Shown one piece after another: positions 5,147 through 5,375 of a stretch of DNA of 5,375 nucleotides; positions within the stretch are counted from its first letter, which is position 1, and each line of letters opens with the position of its first letter. The notes below the pieces were generated by a model. The model did not search any database and had not been told where the DNA came from. It saw only the letters and a program-made list of their open reading frames with translations. The DNA is from Acidianus hospitalis. GTDB taxonomy: Archaea; Thermoproteota; Thermoprotei_A; Sulfolobales; Sulfolobaceae. The DNA lies in assembly GCA_003086435.1 (NCBI GenBank), contig QEFD01000009.1:1-5375 (forward strand). Direction: 5' to 3'. The translations under genes and the position numbers were made by a program.

Positions 5147-5375
5147 TTAGCGTATTTCGTTTAATGACGCATAGAGAACATCCCTTTCAGTCACGATCCC
5201 CTTAATTCCGTCAACTAAAAGCGAACCTATCCTTTTCTCGTTCATTATTCTCACTGCCTTCATTATAGGGTCGTTACTCCTAACTCCTATTGGGTTTCTC
5301 GTCTCAATTTCGTTTACCATATGAAGACCTTTCGCTAACGCTTTAACTATATCTGCAGCAGTAATTATTCCTTCG
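5147..5375 (-). CDS. C-terminal part of a second CBS-pair protein (5' end outside the window)
   Basis: The - strand is open from the right edge to TAA at 5149-5147 and encodes the last 75 residues of a protein. It begins EGIITAADIVKALAKG, the end of a first CBS domain (T-x-x-D motif TAAD). A full second CBS domain follows, with NPIGVRSNDPIMKAVRIMNEKRIGSL... leading to GIVTERDVLYASL (T-x-x-D motif TERD), and ends NEIR. This is the same two-CBS layout as the neighbour at 4632-5054, and the phrase GIIT..DI..ALAKG is shared, so the two look like paralogues. The visible piece shows no other domain; what precedes CBS1 is outside the window. It has its own terminator and so is probably a separate transcript. 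The ligand and role are unknown; the family binds adenylates. Confidence 0.88.
   Translation of the reverse strand, partial: EGIITAADIVKALAKGLHMVNEIETRNPIGVRSNDPIMKAVRIMNEKRIGSLLVDGIKGIVTERDVLYASLNEIR

Overview
The window looks like chromosomal DNA from a thermoacidophilic archaeon of the Sulfolobales (Sulfolobus, Acidianus or a relative). The reasons are low GC throughout, a citrate synthase that closely resembles the Sulfolobus enzyme as I remember it, TTTATA-type TATA boxes about 25-28 bases before leaderless start codons, GGTGA-type ribosome binding sites only at genes inside operons, and pyrimidine-rich TTTTTCTT terminators. Genus and species cannot be fixed from this sequence alone.

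Left part (1-622, + strand): the end of a small hydrophobic membrane protein overlaps by 14 bases a winged-helix DNA-binding protein, making a two-gene operon whose promoter lies outside the window. The regulator ends in a perfect 33-base tandem duplication. Bases 623-898 hold no convincing gene, only the promoter of the next one.

Middle (899-3416, + strand): an ABC-2 type exporter is split into an ATPase (899-1780) and a permease (about 2085-3416), 300 bases apart, each with its own promoter. The ATPase end has a T-rich terminator, so the two are probably separate transcripts. Both promoters carry the same inverted repeat (GTTTA, six bases, TAAACT, then a similar TCTT stretch) in exactly the same phase to the TATA box, which suggests co-regulation. 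The permease has an unusual extracytoplasmic domain of about 200 residues with seven N-glycosylation sequons, four cysteines and a segment like the carboxypeptidase-regulatory (transthyretin-like) fold.

Right part (3497-5375, - strand): citrate synthase is preceded by a small two-CBS-domain protein. The CBS stop codon is one base from the citrate synthase ATG, and the ribosome binding site lies inside the CBS gene, so they form a tight operon from a leaderless promoter near 5080. Upstream of it, running off the right edge, is the C-terminal part of a second, related CBS-pair protein on the same strand. The convergent permease and citrate synthase genes share a compact region (3453-3500) in which an 11-base inverted repeat puts a TTTTTCTTTTC tract on each strand.

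Nothing here amounts to a demonstrated new system. The best leads are the shared promoter element linking the split ABC genes, the decorated permease, the membrane-protein/regulator pair beside them, and the CBS-citrate synthase coupling. No RNA gene, insertion sequence or CRISPR array was seen.
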